64,000 nt of DNA from DASUXA01 sp036378155 (GCA_036378155.1 DASUXA010000032.1:122949-186948); one strand, 5' to 3'; positions 26,068 to 33,331 are shown, counted from the stretch's first letter. The notes: generated from the letters alone by a model not told the origin. Numbers and translations are program-made.

Positions 26068-26521
26068 GGCGTACCGCCCCCCACAGCTGCCGTTCCACCG
26101 GTCTGCCGTCCAGCCAGATCGCGTCCGGTACCGTCGCCTCGAGCTGGAACCCCGCGTCGCGCAGCGCCGCGACGGGCACGCCGCACGCCGGGGTGACCCA
26201 GCCGTACACCCGGTGCAGATTGAGCACCCGGAAACCGTGCGACACCGCCGACTTCAGCAGCACCTCGCCGTCGTCGACCGCCTCGGGGCGCAGACCGGTC
26301 TCCAGCCTCGCCCGCCGGTTCACCCAGTCCAGATCGGTGAAGCGGACGAACGCGGTACCGGGTACCACGCACATCTCGGTCGTCGGATCGGCGGGCGGCG
26401 TCACCGTCGTCGGCTCCGCCAGCGGCGGCCGGTCCGCGACGGGTCGCCCAACCAGTTCGCCGGGCAGCCAGTACCCGGTGAGCAGGGCACGGTCACTGTC
26501 TCGATATCCGCGCAGCATCAT
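26060..26521 (-). CDS. GNAT-family acyltransferase (second of four)
   Basis: 153 residues. Opening MMLRGYRDSDRALLTGYW is the usual first strand-helix of RimJ/RimL acetyltransferases. TAFVRFTDLDWVNRRARLETGLRP, then GEVLLKSAVSHGFRVLNLHRVYGWVTPACGVPVAALRDAGFQLEATVPDAIWLDGRPVERQLWG, complete the fold. The motif A region ETGLRPEAVDDG lacks the canonical Q/R-G-x-G-x-A loop, so donor binding may differ from ordinary acetyl-CoA enzymes. ATG 26521 overlaps the stop of the previous GNAT (ATGA). Substrate unknown. Position in the operon suggests the KAAx peptide or an ACP-bound intermediate. Confidence 0.78.
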   Translation of the reverse strand: MMLRGYRDSDRALLTGYWLPGELVGRPVADRPPLAEPTTVTPPADPTTEMCVVPGTAFVRFTDLDWVNRRARLETGLRPEAVDDGEVLLKSAVSHGFRVLNLHRVYGWVTPACGVPVAALRDAGFQLEATVPDAIWLDGRPVERQLWGAVRHD

Positions 26522-27138
26522 GATGACGGCGTCCAAATCTGTGAGAAGTAGACGTAGCCGCTGCGCCGACCGCCGTGCAGCACGACGTCGGCGAGCGTCC
26601 CCTCCTCGGTGAGACCCAGGGACCGGGCGACCTCGAGACCGCGCTCGTCGAACTCGCCGATCATCATGGCGAGCCGGACGACCTCGACGCGCCAGCGCAG
26701 TCCACGTACCACCTCGCGGTACGCCGACCGCCACCAGGACAGCGGCGCCGAACCGGTCAGACGCAGATGCAGCAGGTAGTGGCAGCCGTGCTCGCTGCCA
26801 AGTCCCTCCGCCGCGAACAGACCGACCGGCTCGCCGTCGGCGGACAGCACCCGGGTGTCGCTGCCGACGAGGTCCAGGATTTCCCACTCCGGTCGGGTGT
26901 CCGGCTCCGCGGTGCGGTAGTAGAAGTCGGGCTCGGCGAACAGCGCCAGCACCGTGTCGCGGTCGGCATCGGTGTACCGGCGCGCGGACCAGTGCGGCAC
27001 GTCGGCGCCCGGCGCCACCGCGCCGCTTGCGGCGCCTCGTGTCACCGCGCCGGTTCCGGCGCCTCGTGTCACCGCGCCGGTTCCGGCGCCTCGTATCACC
27101 GCGCCGGTTCCGGCGCTCCGCATGGCGGTCTGTGTCAT
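26518..27138 (-). CDS. GNAT-family acyltransferase (first of four) with repeat N-terminus
   Basis: 206 residues. The first 45 or so residues are a low-complexity extension made of repeated GAGTGAVTR units. The GNAT fold then begins at SARRYTDADRDTVLALFAEPDFYYRT. It continues VLSADGEPVGLFAAEGLGSEHGCHYLLHLRLTG, REVVRGLRWRVEVVRLAMMIGEFDERGLEVARSLGLTEEGTLADVVLHGGRRSGYVYFSQIW. The E-F-D-E-R-G-L-x-x-A-R-S-L-G-L-x-x-E-G turn is a GNAT hallmark. The gap to the upstream acyl-CoA dehydrogenase stop is 19 bases. The extension might tether the enzyme or be a dispensable expansion. Confidence 0.8.
   Translation of the reverse strand: MTQTAMRSAGTGAVIRGAGTGAVTRGAGTGAVTRGAASGAVAPGADVPHWSARRYTDADRDTVLALFAEPDFYYRTAEPDTRPEWEILDLVGSDTRVLSADGEPVGLFAAEGLGSEHGCHYLLHLRLTGSAPLSWWRSAYREVVRGLRWRVEVVRLAMMIGEFDERGLEVARSLGLTEEGTLADVVLHGGRRSGYVYFSQIWTPSS
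27032..27112. repeat. Three tandem 27-bp units in the GNAT N-terminus
   Basis: Units at 27032-27058, 27059-27085 and 27086-27112, each starting GCGCCTCGTGTCACCGCGCC. The third differs by one base (GTATC). A degenerate unit precedes at 27005-27031 and a partial one follows. The unit is nine codons, so copy changes keep the frame. Confidence 0.9.
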
Positions 27139-27157
27139 GACCCCTCCCGGTACGCGG

Positions 27158-28276
27158 TCAGAAGCCCTGTGCGATGTGCAGCCGCTGGATGTTGCTCGTA
27201 CCGTCCATGAACTCGAAGGCGTGGACGTCGCGGCACCACTTCTCCAGCAGCGGGTGGTGCAGCAGGGAGCCCGGACCGAGCGCCGCGGCGGCCCATCGGG
27301 TCACCCGTACCGCGAGGTCGGTGCCGTGCAGCTTGGCGATGGACGGTGGACGTCGGTCGTCCGGCGCGTGATCGACCGCGGCGGCGGCGTCGTACAACAC
27401 CTCCCGCGCGGCTTTCAACCGCGCCGACACGAGTTCGTGACCGGACCAGCCGGGACGCTGCTCGCGTACGTAGTCGCGGGCGGCGAACGCCACGCCGACC
27501 GCCATCGCGGCGATCTGCACCCGCATCGCGTTGAACACCCGGCTCGCGCCCCAGATCCCGCGTCGGGACGCGGGCAGGTGCGCGCCCAGCAGCATCTCGC
27601 GCGGCACGGGTACACCGTCGAGGAACAGTTCGCTGATCCGCGCGCCGCGCAGACCGACCATGTCCAGCGGGTGTCCGGTGAAGCCCGGGGCAGGGCAGCG
27701 GACCAGCGCCGCGCGGATGGTCAACGGCGAGGCGCCGGTACGCGCGAAGACGACACCGATGCCGCCGCGCGCGCCGTTGCTGATGTACCGCTTGTGCGCG
27801 TGCAGTCGGTACCCGCCGTCGGGGTCCGGGTCGAGCCGGGCGTCGATCGCAGTCGCGTCGCTGCCCCGCTCAGGCTCCGTCATCGCGAAGAACGTCCAGG
27901 TGCGACCGTCGGCGATGGTGTCGTAGAACAGCTCCTGCTGAGCTTCGCTGCCGAGCGCGTCGACGACGGTACCGGCGAGCGCCGGTCCCGGGTTGGCGAC
28001 CAGGAGCCCGGCGTCGCCGCGCGCCATCTCCACGGTGGCGACCACGCGCGCCAGGCAGGTTTCGGTGGCGTACCCGTCGGCGGCGGTCGCCGCGTCCGCG
28101 CGGCGGAACCGCTTCGGGGTGGTCGCCCCCCGGATCATCGCCAGCGCCGGCGAGTCCAGGTGGGGTGCCATGTTCGCCGGGTCGGCGTCGACCGCGAGCG
28201 CACGGGCGCGCAGGTCCGCCGCCATGTCCCGGCAGGCGGCGCGGAGCTCGCGGAGCGACGGGTCCAGTTCGGTCAT
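27158..28276 (-). CDS. Acyl-CoA (acyl-ACP) dehydrogenase family protein
   Basis: 372 residues from ATG 28276, overlapping the previous stop as TGATG. Domain order is the usual helical N-terminus, a beta domain with FFAMTEPERGSDATAIDARL and HAHKRYISNGARGG (FAD-binding), and the C-terminal four-helix bundle. In the last helix the usual E-G-T-x-E-I-Q-R motif reads FEFMDGTSNIQRLHI, so the catalytic-base position appears to be Asp358 instead of Glu. Members oxidise acyl thioesters to enoyl thioesters, and some act on carrier-bound substrates. The free ACP two genes upstream is a likely substrate carrier. The neighbouring half-sized homologue may be its partner. Confidence 0.82.
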   Translation of the reverse strand: MTELDPSLRELRAACRDMAADLRARALAVDADPANMAPHLDSPALAMIRGATTPKRFRRADAATAADGYATETCLARVVATVEMARGDAGLLVANPGPALAGTVVDALGSEAQQELFYDTIADGRTWTFFAMTEPERGSDATAIDARLDPDPDGGYRLHAHKRYISNGARGGIGVVFARTGASPLTIRAALVRCPAPGFTGHPLDMVGLRGARISELFLDGVPVPREMLLGAHLPASRRGIWGASRVFNAMRVQIAAMAVGVAFAARDYVREQRPGWSGHELVSARLKAAREVLYDAAAAVDHAPDDRRPPSIAKLHGTDLAVRVTRWAAAALGPGSLLHHPLLEKWCRDVHAFEFMDGTSNIQRLHIAQGF

Positions 28277-28866
28277 CACGCACCTTCCCGCACGATCCAG
28301 CAGTTGGCGATCAACTCCGAGACGTGGGCGCCGCGCTTGGGGGAGTCGGTGACGTACCCGCTCGCCCCGAGCAGCTTCGCCAGCTCCCAGTCCAGTTCGG
28401 TGATCCGGTCGTGGACGTCGGCGACGGCGACCGCGGAGTCCGGCGACACCCGCAGCTGTTGGCGCAGCGCCTCGGTCGCGGTCAGCACGTCGGCGAGGGT
28501 GCCCAGTACGAGCTGCTTGCGGATGGTCGGCTCACCGGCGGCGACCCGGCTGGACAGGTGCTCCACGGCATGCTCGGTCAGCCGCCGGGTGAGCGCGAGG
28601 CGTACCGCGCCCAGGCGTACCCCGAGGCGGGTCAGCTCGTCGGTCGCGGTGGTGGTCGGAGTTTCGCATCGGACGAAGGCGACGCCTTCGTCGCGCGCCA
28701 TGTCGTACGGGACCACCGGGGCGCCCGCCGTGACCCAGGTCGCCGGTACCGCGGCGACGCCGCCCGGCGCGCTGTTCACGTCCACCGTGTCCAGCGCCGC
28801 CGCCAGCCCGGCCGCCAGCCCTTCGTCATGGGCGACGCGCTCACACTGCGTGATCATGTCCGACAT
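28276..28866 (-). CDS. Half-length acyl-CoA dehydrogenase-like helical protein
   Basis: 196 residues behind GGAGGAC. The N-terminal part has weak beta character (GVAFVRCETPTTT). From about residue 80 it is all-helical: LGVRLGAVRLALTRRLTEHAVEHLSSRVAAGEPTIRKQLVLGTLADVLTATEALRQQL, then DVHDRITELDWELAKLLGASGYVTDSPKRGAHVSELIANCWI. This resembles the C-terminal bundle of acyl-CoA dehydrogenases with the K-Q-L-V-L-x-x-L-A-D pattern. It lacks the FAD-binding beta domain and the catalytic E-G-T motif. Probably a non-catalytic subunit or a heteromeric partner of the next gene. Family assignment is moderate. Confidence 0.6.
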   Translation of the reverse strand: MSDMITQCERVAHDEGLAAGLAAALDTVDVNSAPGGVAAVPATWVTAGAPVVPYDMARDEGVAFVRCETPTTTATDELTRLGVRLGAVRLALTRRLTEHAVEHLSSRVAAGEPTIRKQLVLGTLADVLTATEALRQQLRVSPDSAVAVADVHDRITELDWELAKLLGASGYVTDSPKRGAHVSELIANCWIVREGA

Positions 28867-28900
28867 TGGGTCCTCCGCTGCGGCATCGCCGGCGCGGTCG

Positions 28901-29164
28901 TCAGCCGACCGGAGCGTGGTGGAGCCGGTTCTGGATGTATCCGGCGAACGAGTCCACGGTGAAGAAGACCTCGGGCGCCAGGGAATCGGGGTCGACGTCG
29001 AGTCCGATGGTGTCCTCGAGGGTCATCAACAGTTCGATGAACCGCATCGAGTCGAGCTCGAGGTCGTCGAAGATACGGGTTTCGCCGGGCAGTTCCGTCA
29101 GGTCGCGATTGAGGACCGCGGACAGCGAGATACGCATGTGCTCGATGATCTCTTCACGTTCCAT
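28901..29164 (-). CDS. Free-standing acyl carrier protein
   Basis: 87 residues in the four-helix ACP pattern. The phosphopantetheine serine is in DLELDSMRFIELLMTLED (about residue 39), with TRIFDDL before it and FFTVDSFAGYIQNRL at helix 4. It is acidic, as ACPs are. GGAGGG lies upstream of ATG 29164. It is the second gene of the operon, between the hairpin after the KAAx peptide and the two dehydrogenase-like genes. It could carry the acyl group that the dehydrogenase modifies and a GNAT transfers. The PPTase at the end of the same operon would activate it. Confidence 0.92.
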   Translation of the reverse strand: MEREEIIEHMRISLSAVLNRDLTELPGETRIFDDLELDSMRFIELLMTLEDTIGLDVDPDSLAPEVFFTVDSFAGYIQNRLHHAPVG

Positions 29165-29192
29165 CGCGCAGTTCCCTCCATTCGTGCAGGTG

Positions 29193-29244
29193 TGGTGGCA
29201 TGACGCCGCCGATATTCTTCGAATATGTCGGCGTCATGCCACCA
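29193..29244 (-). terminator. Long hairpin just after the KAAx peptide stop (attenuator or mRNA stabiliser)
   Basis: TGGTGGCATGACGCC (from 29193) through GATATTC (to 29217) pairs with GAATATGTCGGCGTCATGCC (from 29221) to 29244. The stem is about 24 bp with one bulged mismatch region and a three-base loop. It starts eight bases past the peptide stop and ends 28 bases before the ACP start. No T-run follows in the minus direction. Such a structure after the first gene can give partial readthrough, so that a precursor peptide is made in excess over its enzymes. Confidence 0.85.
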
Positions 29245-29252
29245 AGAGGCCG

Positions 29253-29354
29253 TCAGGCGGCCTTCACCGCGGCCTTCACCGCAGCCTTCGTCGCGGCCTT
29301 GGTCGCCGCCTTGGTCGCGGCCTTGACGGCAGCCTTAACAGCAGCCTTCGCCAT
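29253..29354 (-). CDS. 33-residue KAAV/KAAT repeat peptide, candidate RiPP precursor
   Basis: Begins MAKAAVKAAVKAATKAAT and ends KAAVKAAVKAA, with Lys at 3, 7, 11, 15, 19, 23, 27 and 31. Only K, A, V and T follow the initiator Met. The order is V, V, T, T, T, V, V in the fourth repeat position, almost a palindrome. All lysines are AAG, but the alanine, valine and threonine codons vary from unit to unit, so the repeat is kept at protein level and not by recent DNA slippage. The RBS is near perfect. It should form a basic helix with lysines in a slow spiral. There is no leader, Cys, Ser or Asp, which excludes lanthipeptide or thiopeptide chemistry. It is first in an operon with ACP, acyltransferases and protease. 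Alternatives are a nucleic-acid-binding or antimicrobial helix. Confidence 0.82.
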   Translation of the reverse strand: MAKAAVKAAVKAATKAATKAATKAAVKAAVKAA

Positions 29355-29360
29355 GATTGC

Positions 29361-29370
29361 TCACCTCCTT
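29361..29370 (-). promoter_or_regulatory. Full-length Shine-Dalgarno sequence of the KAAx peptide
   Basis: On the minus strand AGAAGGAGGTGA lies six bases before the ATG. It matches the anti-Shine-Dalgarno end of 16S rRNA over ten consecutive bases, the strongest site in the window. It supports translation of this tiny frame at high level. Confidence 0.9.
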
Positions 29371-29726
29371 CTCACTGGATGGGCGCGCGTCCACGCCGGT
29401 CGAGCAGGTCCGCTACGGGCGTCCGACGCCGGCGAACCGGTGTCATCCGCTTAAGCGGCCCTGCTGCCGGCAAGGCTGGACTATCCGAAGCAACGGGAAA
29501 CTAAAAGCTCCCCGTCGATCGAATAAGCTTTGCCGGTCGATCGCTCCGTTGTGGAACGCAATGAGATTCGCCGATCACGAGAGCGTGTGTCAAGGCGAGC
29601 GGAAGCGGTTTTCCGAAAGCCTCGGTGACACCTTTTCGCTGTCCGTAACATGCCACCGGTGAATGGTTGATCGCCGGTACCGCGCGCGCGACTATCAAGC
29701 GATTCACGTTTACCTCGGAGGGGCAC
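29371..29726. promoter_or_regulatory. Divergent control region between the peptide operon and the condensation-domain gene
   Basis: 356 bases without a supported gene, noticeably more AT-rich in its centre (29490-29660). It contains a perfect 12-bp palindrome CCGCTTAAGCGG (29447-29458) in the leader of the peptide gene. It also contains two copies of GTCGATCG (29514-29521, 29536-29543), a sequence repeated in the other divergent region at 34483-34490. Promoters for both directions must lie here. I cannot assign -35/-10 boxes with confidence. Confidence 0.5.
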
Positions 29727-31598
29727 ATGGCCGCGGTGAAGAGCGCGAACCTCTGCTTCGGCCAGCGGTACGTCTGGCTGAGCCACCATCACCTGCCGCC
29801 GCAGGCACGGCACGACGCCCACATCGTCCTCGACCACCCGCTCCCCGAGGGGATCGGGCTGGCGGGCATCCGCAACGTGCTGAACTACCTGGTCCGCCGG
29901 CACGAGGCGCTGCGCACCACGTACCACCTGGACGCGGACCCGTGGCCGGAGCAGCGGGTACATCCGCCCGCCCCGGTCGCCGTCCACCAGGTCACCACCG
30001 AGTCGGACGGCACGCCGTCGCCCGCCGAGGTCGTCAGGAACCTCACCGTCACCGACTTCGACCTGTCCACGGAGTGGCCGATCCGCGCCTGCGTGGTCAC
30101 CACCGGCGGCGTGCCGCGCCGACTGGTACTGGTGCTCAACCACATCGCGTTCGACGACTGGAGCATCGACACACTGAAGCGGGAGTTCGAGGCGGTACTG
30201 ACCGCCGTGCTGGCGCGGCGACCCGCGTCGCTGCCGCCGGTGTCGGCGCAGCCCGCCGACCTCGCCCGGTACGAGGCGACCCAGCACGCCGGGCAGCGGG
30301 ACGAGGCGCTGGCGTACTGGCGCCGCGAGATCGCCGAGCTGCCCGCGGACATGTTCGCCCGTCGGCGCGGTACCACAACCGGAACGCCCGAGGCGTACAG
30401 CGCCTCGCTGACCTCGCCACGGCTGCTCGCGGCGGCTCGCGACATCGCCGCCCGGCACAAGGTGTGGCCGTCCGTGGTGCACCTCGCCGGGTACGTCCTG
30501 GCGATGTCGGCGTACACCGGCGAGCCCCGCATCACCCACGGGTCGTTCACCAGCACCCGTGAGGGCGGCGCCCACATGGACGTGATGACCTGCATGTTCT
30601 CGCCGACGCTGGTGACTGTCGACCTGTCCGGCGATCCGACGTTCGGCGAGGTGCTGCGGCGCACCGCCGAGCGGGTACAGCGCGCGCAGGCGCACTCGTC
30701 GCTGCCGTACGACGAGGTGGTCGAACTGCTCGCGCAGGAGAGCCACCGGCGCGGTCAGCCGCTGCGTACCGGCTCGGAGGTGAACTTCCTCAACTACGCG
30801 CCGCGCTCGTGCGGCACGCGGCGGCTCAGGTTCGCCTGGAACGCCGCGCCCACCGCGTGGGCGCAGGGCCACTCGGACACCTACTTCCGGGTGTACGAGT
30901 GGCAGGACGGGGTGACCGTCGCGTTGCAGGCGATGGACACCGTGATGCGCGCCGACGACGTCGAGCGGTTCCTGCGTGGGTACGAGGACCTGGTGAGCGC
31001 GCACGCCGACGCCGCGCTGGACGTCCGGGTCAGCGAGGTCGCCGCGCGCATCGGATTCGGCGCGCCGGGCGCGGACCGACTGGTCCGGGTCGGGCACGAT
31101 CTCGTCGACCCGCAGGCGGTCGAAGCGGTACTCGCGGCGCATCCGGCGGTACGGGTGGTCGAGGTCGGCGAGCCCGAGCGCGGTCTGGTCGCCGACGTCG
31201 TCGCCGATCGCCCGGTCAGCCCCGGTGAGCTGCGCACCCACGTGCTGGGCGCGATGTACGACCACCCGTCGGTGCGCTGCCCGGCGCGGTTCCGGGTGCG
31301 GTACGGCGACGCGTCGACCGAGGGCGACGGCGTCCCCCACGCGGTGGTCGAAGGTGACGCCGGCAGCGTCGCGACGACCGACGCCGAGCAGGCGCTGGTC
31401 GCCGTGGTCGGCAAGGTGAACGGGCTCGACGACGTCGACCCGTCGGACAGCTACCCGGTCGCCGGAGGTCGCGCCCTGCGCGCTCCGCGGGTGGTGGCGG
31501 AACTGCGCGCGCAGGGCTGGGGCGGTCTGTCGGTGTACCAGTTGAACAGCGCACGTCCGCTGCGCACCCTGGCGGCGGGCCTGACCCCGCTCGACTGA
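29727..31598 (+). CDS. Condensation-domain protein with remnant A subdomain and serine-less carrier domain
   Basis: 623 residues from ATG 29727 behind GGAGG. Residues 1 to about 430 form an NRPS condensation fold: LCFGQRYVWLSHHHLPPQ, RRHEALRTTYHLD and the active-site region LVLNHIAFDDWSIDTLKRE, where one His and the Asp of H-H-x-x-x-D remain and the first His is Asn. Residues about 450-545 resemble the small C-terminal subdomain of adenylation domains (VDPQAVEAVLAAHPAVRVVEV, ELRTHVLGAMYDH). The end (about 548-623) has carrier-domain spacing, but the G-G-H-S-L motif reads G-G-R-A-L with Ala583 in place of the pantetheine Ser. It may condense or off-load the acyl chain. It is transcribed away from the peptide operon. 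Confidence 0.85.
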   Translation: MAAVKSANLCFGQRYVWLSHHHLPPQARHDAHIVLDHPLPEGIGLAGIRNVLNYLVRRHEALRTTYHLDADPWPEQRVHPPAPVAVHQVTTESDGTPSPAEVVRNLTVTDFDLSTEWPIRACVVTTGGVPRRLVLVLNHIAFDDWSIDTLKREFEAVLTAVLARRPASLPPVSAQPADLARYEATQHAGQRDEALAYWRREIAELPADMFARRRGTTTGTPEAYSASLTSPRLLAAARDIAARHKVWPSVVHLAGYVLAMSAYTGEPRITHGSFTSTREGGAHMDVMTCMFSPTLVTVDLSGDPTFGEVLRRTAERVQRAQAHSSLPYDEVVELLAQESHRRGQPLRTGSEVNFLNYAPRSCGTRRLRFAWNAAPTAWAQGHSDTYFRVYEWQDGVTVALQAMDTVMRADDVERFLRGYEDLVSAHADAALDVRVSEVAARIGFGAPGADRLVRVGHDLVDPQAVEAVLAAHPAVRVVEVGEPERGLVADVVADRPVSPGELRTHVLGAMYDHPSVRCPARFRVRYGDASTEGDGVPHAVVEGDAGSVATTDAEQALVAVVGKVNGLDDVDPSDSYPVAGGRALRAPRVVAELRAQGWGGLSVYQLNSARPLRTLAAGLTPLD

Positions 31599-31646
31599 CG
31601 CGCCGCCGCCGTGGGGTGGCGAGCCGCGTCGGGGCGGCGAGCCGGG

Positions 31647-33218
31647 TCAGCCGAGCCGGATCGGGGTGCCCCGACTCAGCGGCGAATCGTGCACCACGAG
31701 CTGCTGGAACCGCAGATCCTTCGGCGTGTCGAAGACGAGTTGACCGGACACCGAGTTGCCGGGGTTGATCGCGTCGAGGAACGGGCGGCTGGCTTCGTCG
31801 TACACCCACGACCAGCCGTCGGCGGTGTACTCGCGACCGTCCGTGTCGACCAGCACCTGGCTGCCCGGCCATACCCGGGCCGTCCGGGTACCGATGTTCG
31901 TCACGTGCAGATCGACGAGGCAGAACTGCCCCTGCGCGGGTTTGTTCGTGATGAGGTCGCCGATCTTGTCGACTCCGCACGTCAGGGCGGTGACGGTGAA
32001 CCGGAGCGAGCCGTCCGCCGCCTCGGTCGCCGGTACCGTGCTCGGGCTCTGCGTCGCCTTCCGCTGTGGGCTCGGGGTCGGTTGCCCCGTCGACGTGGGC
32101 GCCGAACCGGTACCGGCGGCGACCGCTCCGCTCGGCGTCGCCCGGCTGACCGCGCGGACCACGCCGTACCCGCACACGCCGACGACCAGCAGAGTGACGA
32201 CGATCGCCAGTCCACGTCGCCGCCGACGCGGTACCGGCGGCGAGTCGCCCCGGTCGACCCGCGTCGGCGGGACGAGGCGGGGGTCCACCCGGGTCGGCGG
32301 CGGTACCGGCGGGGGCGGCGGGCTGCCGAGGGGGGTCAACGCCGCCCGTACGGTGCCCGTGTCGGTCGAGCCGCACAACGCCAGGAGCAGGTCGCGGGCT
32401 GTCGGGCGGGCGCCCGGGTCGGGGTGCAGCGCGCGGGCGACGAGCGGCGCCAGCCGTGGTCCGAGCCCGGACAGGTCGGGTCGTACCGGCGCGACCGAGC
32501 CGCCCGGACCGGGGCTGGACCCGGGTCGTCCGGTCGCCCAGAGGATCAGCAGTCCCCACGCGTACACGTCGGCGGCGGGTCCGGCGGGACGCCCGGCGAC
32601 CTGCTCGGGCGCCAGCCATCCGGGGGTACCGAAGACGACGCCGGTCTGTGCGGTCGCGTCCACCGCCCGGGCGACCCCGAAGTCGATCACCTTCGGACCG
32701 AACGGGGAGAGCATGACGTTGCGCGGGGTGAGGTCGCGGTGGACGACCCCGGCGGCGTGGATCGCGGTGAGCGCGGCGGCGACACCGACCGCCAGCGCCT
32801 CGGTGTCGGAGTCCGACAGCGGCCCCAGCCTGGTGATCCGCTCGTGCAGCGAGATTCCGTCGACGTACTCGGTGACCAGGTACGGCACCGGACCGGTGAC
32901 GTCGGCGTCGAGTACCCGTGCGGTGCAGAACCCGGCGACGCGCCGCGCGGCGGCGACCTCGCGGGCGAACCGGTCGCGGAATGTCGGGTCGGCGCGCCAC
33001 CGGTCGGCGATGACCTTGACCGCGACGGCTCGCCCGTCGGGCGTGTGTGCGAGGTGGACGGTGCCCATGCCGCCCGCGCCGATGACCCGCTCCAGCCGGT
33101 ACCTGCCCACGCGACCGCCGACCGGCAGCGTCGTGCCGGTCGACTCGGAACGGTTGGGGATGCGGCTCGCCGCGCCCCAACCTGCGGACGGACGTCGCCC
33201 GTCCGAAGCCTCGCCCAT
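31647..33218 (-). CDS. Membrane Ser/Thr protein kinase with extracellular DUF4352 domain
   Basis: 523 residues. The kinase domain (about 38-290) has GAGGMGTVHLAH (P-loop), VAVKVIAD (Lys), VVHRDLTPRNVML (catalytic loop, with Thr where Lys is usual), VIDFGVAR (D-F-G) and GTPGWLAPEQV. After a proline-rich juxtamembrane stretch and RRRRRG comes one membrane helix (LAIVVTLLVVGVCGYGVVRAV) and a Ser/Thr/Pro-rich linker. The extracytoplasmic DUF4352 domain follows (SLRFTVTALTCGV, LVDLHVTNIGTRTARV, GQLVFDTPKDLRFQQLVVHD). It probably senses an envelope or extracellular signal and phosphorylates regulators. It lies downstream of the LuxR-type regulator gene, separated by a terminator, so co-regulation is not certain. 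Confidence 0.9.
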   Translation of the reverse strand: MGEASDGRRPSAGWGAASRIPNRSESTGTTLPVGGRVGRYRLERVIGAGGMGTVHLAHTPDGRAVAVKVIADRWRADPTFRDRFAREVAAARRVAGFCTARVLDADVTGPVPYLVTEYVDGISLHERITRLGPLSDSDTEALAVGVAAALTAIHAAGVVHRDLTPRNVMLSPFGPKVIDFGVARAVDATAQTGVVFGTPGWLAPEQVAGRPAGPAADVYAWGLLILWATGRPGSSPGPGGSVAPVRPDLSGLGPRLAPLVARALHPDPGARPTARDLLLALCGSTDTGTVRAALTPLGSPPPPPVPPPTRVDPRLVPPTRVDRGDSPPVPRRRRRGLAIVVTLLVVGVCGYGVVRAVSRATPSGAVAAGTGSAPTSTGQPTPSPQRKATQSPSTVPATEAADGSLRFTVTALTCGVDKIGDLITNKPAQGQFCLVDLHVTNIGTRTARVWPGSQVLVDTDGREYTADGWSWVYDEASRPFLDAINPGNSVSGQLVFDTPKDLRFQQLVVHDSPLSRGTPIRLG

Positions 33219-33275
33219 ACCTTGCAGGGTGCCGTACCGGCGCCAGTGGCGGAAGCGTCGCGAACAGGGCGCCGG

Positions 33276-33303
33276 GTCCGGGCGGGCGTCCGCCCGCCCG
33301 GAC
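33276..33303 (-). terminator. Hairpin after the LuxR-type regulator gene
   Basis: GTCCGGGCGGGCG (33276-33288) and its perfect complement CGCCCGCCCGGAC (33291-33303), two-base loop, 28 bases past the regulator stop in the minus direction and before the kinase gene. Confidence 0.65.
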
Positions 33304-33331
33304 CCACATGAGGCGACCTGTCGACCTTGCG

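Noticed and set aside
29253..29354. Histone H1-like or HU-tail fragment
   Set aside because: Lys/Ala repeats occur in such tails, but here there is no globular domain, the spacing is strictly four, and the gene heads a biosynthetic operon. Kept only as an alternative.
21007..29354. Lanthipeptide, lasso or thiopeptide cluster
   Set aside because: The peptide has no Cys or Ser, and no LanB/LanC/LanM, lasso cyclase, YcaO or radical SAM gene is present.
29253..29354. CRISPR array
   Set aside because: The repeats are coding, without spacers, and too short and divergent in sequence. No cas genes are present anywhere in the window.
29200..29454. Plus-strand frame with an Ala/Phe repeat over the KAAx gene
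   Set aside because: It starts inside the hairpin and has no ribosome binding site. The minus strand has a near-perfect one and fits the operon.
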